From Streblospio benedicti (Eukaryota; Annelida; Polychaeta; Spionida; Spionidae): a stretch of DNA of 64,000 nt. Position 1 is the stretch's first letter; each line of letters starts with the position of its first letter. Made by a program: the position numbers and the translations under genes. The notes under the pieces are model-generated. The model made no database searches. It was given only the letters and a program-made list of their open reading frames with translations, and was not told the DNA's origin. The stretch lies in the NCBI GenBank assembly GCA_019095985.1, contig CM032659.1, positions 6,693,914-6,757,913 of the forward strand. The letters run 5' to 3'. Positions 62,984-64,000 of this stretch are shown piece by piece.

Positions 62984-63560
62984 AAGGGGACTGTGAACTC
63001 TTTTCTTACGATTTCATTAAACTTTGATTTTCTCACTCATTATTGCTTCAATTCTTACAAATTACACCTTATTTTGTAGGGAATAATTATCTAATCTAAT
63101 GACACACATGTTTTAAATGTATGATTGATTAACATTTTTTTATAAAGCAGTTAGTGAAAAATTTACAACCTTTTTGCCTGTGAAGCATATAACTGATAGT
63201 AAAACATCAAAATGACCAAAATCACTATTCAGTTACAAAATTTGTATATTTATCTAGAAAACCTTTGCCTCAAATTTTTATATTTTTCCCCTTTATCATT
63301 TTACATGCATTTTAAGTTTTAAAACCACTTATTTTCCGAATTTTCTTGCATATCAATACAAAAACGTTCATAATACATCAACGAAATAAAAAAATCAAAA
63401 TCCCTAGTAAGTTAGTTTTCTCAATGCATATATCTTCAAAATATATACACGTTTGTGGTGATTTCACAGTTTAAGAGAGAAATATAAAAAAGAAACATTA
63501 ATCCAATTATGCAAACTTAGTTTTGAGAAAATGGGCTTTTAAAATGACATTCAATAAATT
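62984..63560 (+). mobile_element. About 0.9-kb dispersed element, copy B (opposed)
   Basis: Inverse of 57970-58512 over about 550 bases with roughly one difference in ten by eye. It starts TTAAGGGGACTGTGAACTC. Similarity fades where the sequence turns into homopolymer-rich text after about 63560. Confidence 0.65.
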
Positions 63561-63830
63561 GATTTAAAAATACCCGGGGAAATTTTTATGAAAATTTTTG
63601 AGGTTTTTCCTTAATTTTAAAACCCTAAAAATGATGGGGATTGGGGGGGTTTTTGGGTTTTTTTTTTTTAAAATCCCTTTTAAACAATTTAACTTTTTAA
63701 AAATTGATAAAATCATTAAAACAAATGTTGCCCTTTTTTGTTTAAAAGAAAAATTTTTTAAGCAAATGATTTAAAAAAACCTAAAAATTTTTTTTTTGGA
63801 AAAAAACGTTACCGTCAGATTTTACATCTT
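63561..63830. other. Homopolymer-rich, probably low-quality sequence
   Basis: Dense runs of T, A, G and C (for example GGGGGGTTTTTGGGTTTTTT) replace the sequence expected from the other copy of the element. This looks like poor base calling near a contig edge rather than biology. Confidence 0.5.
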
Positions 63831-64000
63831 TTGGGCATATTCAAGCCCATGATTATAACCCTTAAAAATTGGGCAGGTCTGTTTTGGTCCCTGAATGCAT
63901 GTCCATATGATCCCTAGTGCCTTGTTCCCACATAACCCAATTACTGTAACAAAAGGGTCTACACTACATCCTTTCTGTGACTTTTACCCCCAAGTCCAAA

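Larger units (their letters stand above)
57190..64000. other. Gene-free right end
   Basis: Apart from the repeats listed separately I see no supportable exon on either strand from 57190 to the end. The longest open frames cross SINE and MITE copies (61265-61788) or T-rich text (60587-60808). Confidence 0.55.

Overview
The window is animal nuclear DNA, very probably from a marine invertebrate (a lophotrochozoan or a non-vertebrate deuterostome; I cannot decide which). The signs are spliced genes with GT-AG introns of about 0.1-4 kb, AT-rich non-coding DNA with GC-rich coding exons in several places, many short terminal-inverted-repeat elements, tRNA-derived SINEs, and a 100-N scaffold gap at 53508-53607.

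Three genes can be reconstructed exon by exon. (1) On the + strand, 12490-28987, 17 exons encode nearly all of a DPY19L1/L2-type C-mannosyltransferase, the ER multipass enzyme that puts mannose on tryptophan. Its N-terminal exons were not found. The copy has one exon out of frame by one base and appears to lack one short conserved exon, so it is either damaged by sequence or assembly error or is decaying. (2) On the - strand, 51438 down to 36515 (possibly starting at 53340), 13 exons with fully consistent phases encode a protein of more than 1,040 residues: a helical, perhaps EF-hand-like N-terminal part, about five to six kelch repeats, and a 540-residue low-complexity tail made almost wholly by one exon. 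I do not recognise this architecture; it is the best candidate for something undescribed. (3) On the - strand, 56811-55273, three exons encode a complete 115-residue PLAC8/cornifelin-family cysteine-rich protein. Genes 1 and 2 converge tail to tail over about 7.5 kb of AT-rich DNA that must hold both 3' UTRs. I see no functional link among the three.

The first 12.5 kb and the last 7 kb hold no gene that I can support. The rest is dominated by small DNA-transposon relics: seven copies of a pogo/Tigger-like MITE with TA target duplications, three copies of a MITE ending in GGCAGATCCAGG, two copies of a MITE with 6-bp target duplications (one carrying an internal 31-bp minisatellite), two copies plus a fragment of a MITE with CCATATATGACC ends, several fold-back elements, and a ~0.9 kb element present in two opposed copies near the right edge. 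Several elements sit within 70 bases of a splice acceptor. Near-perfect RFX X-box palindromes occur at four places, two of them touching splice junctions.
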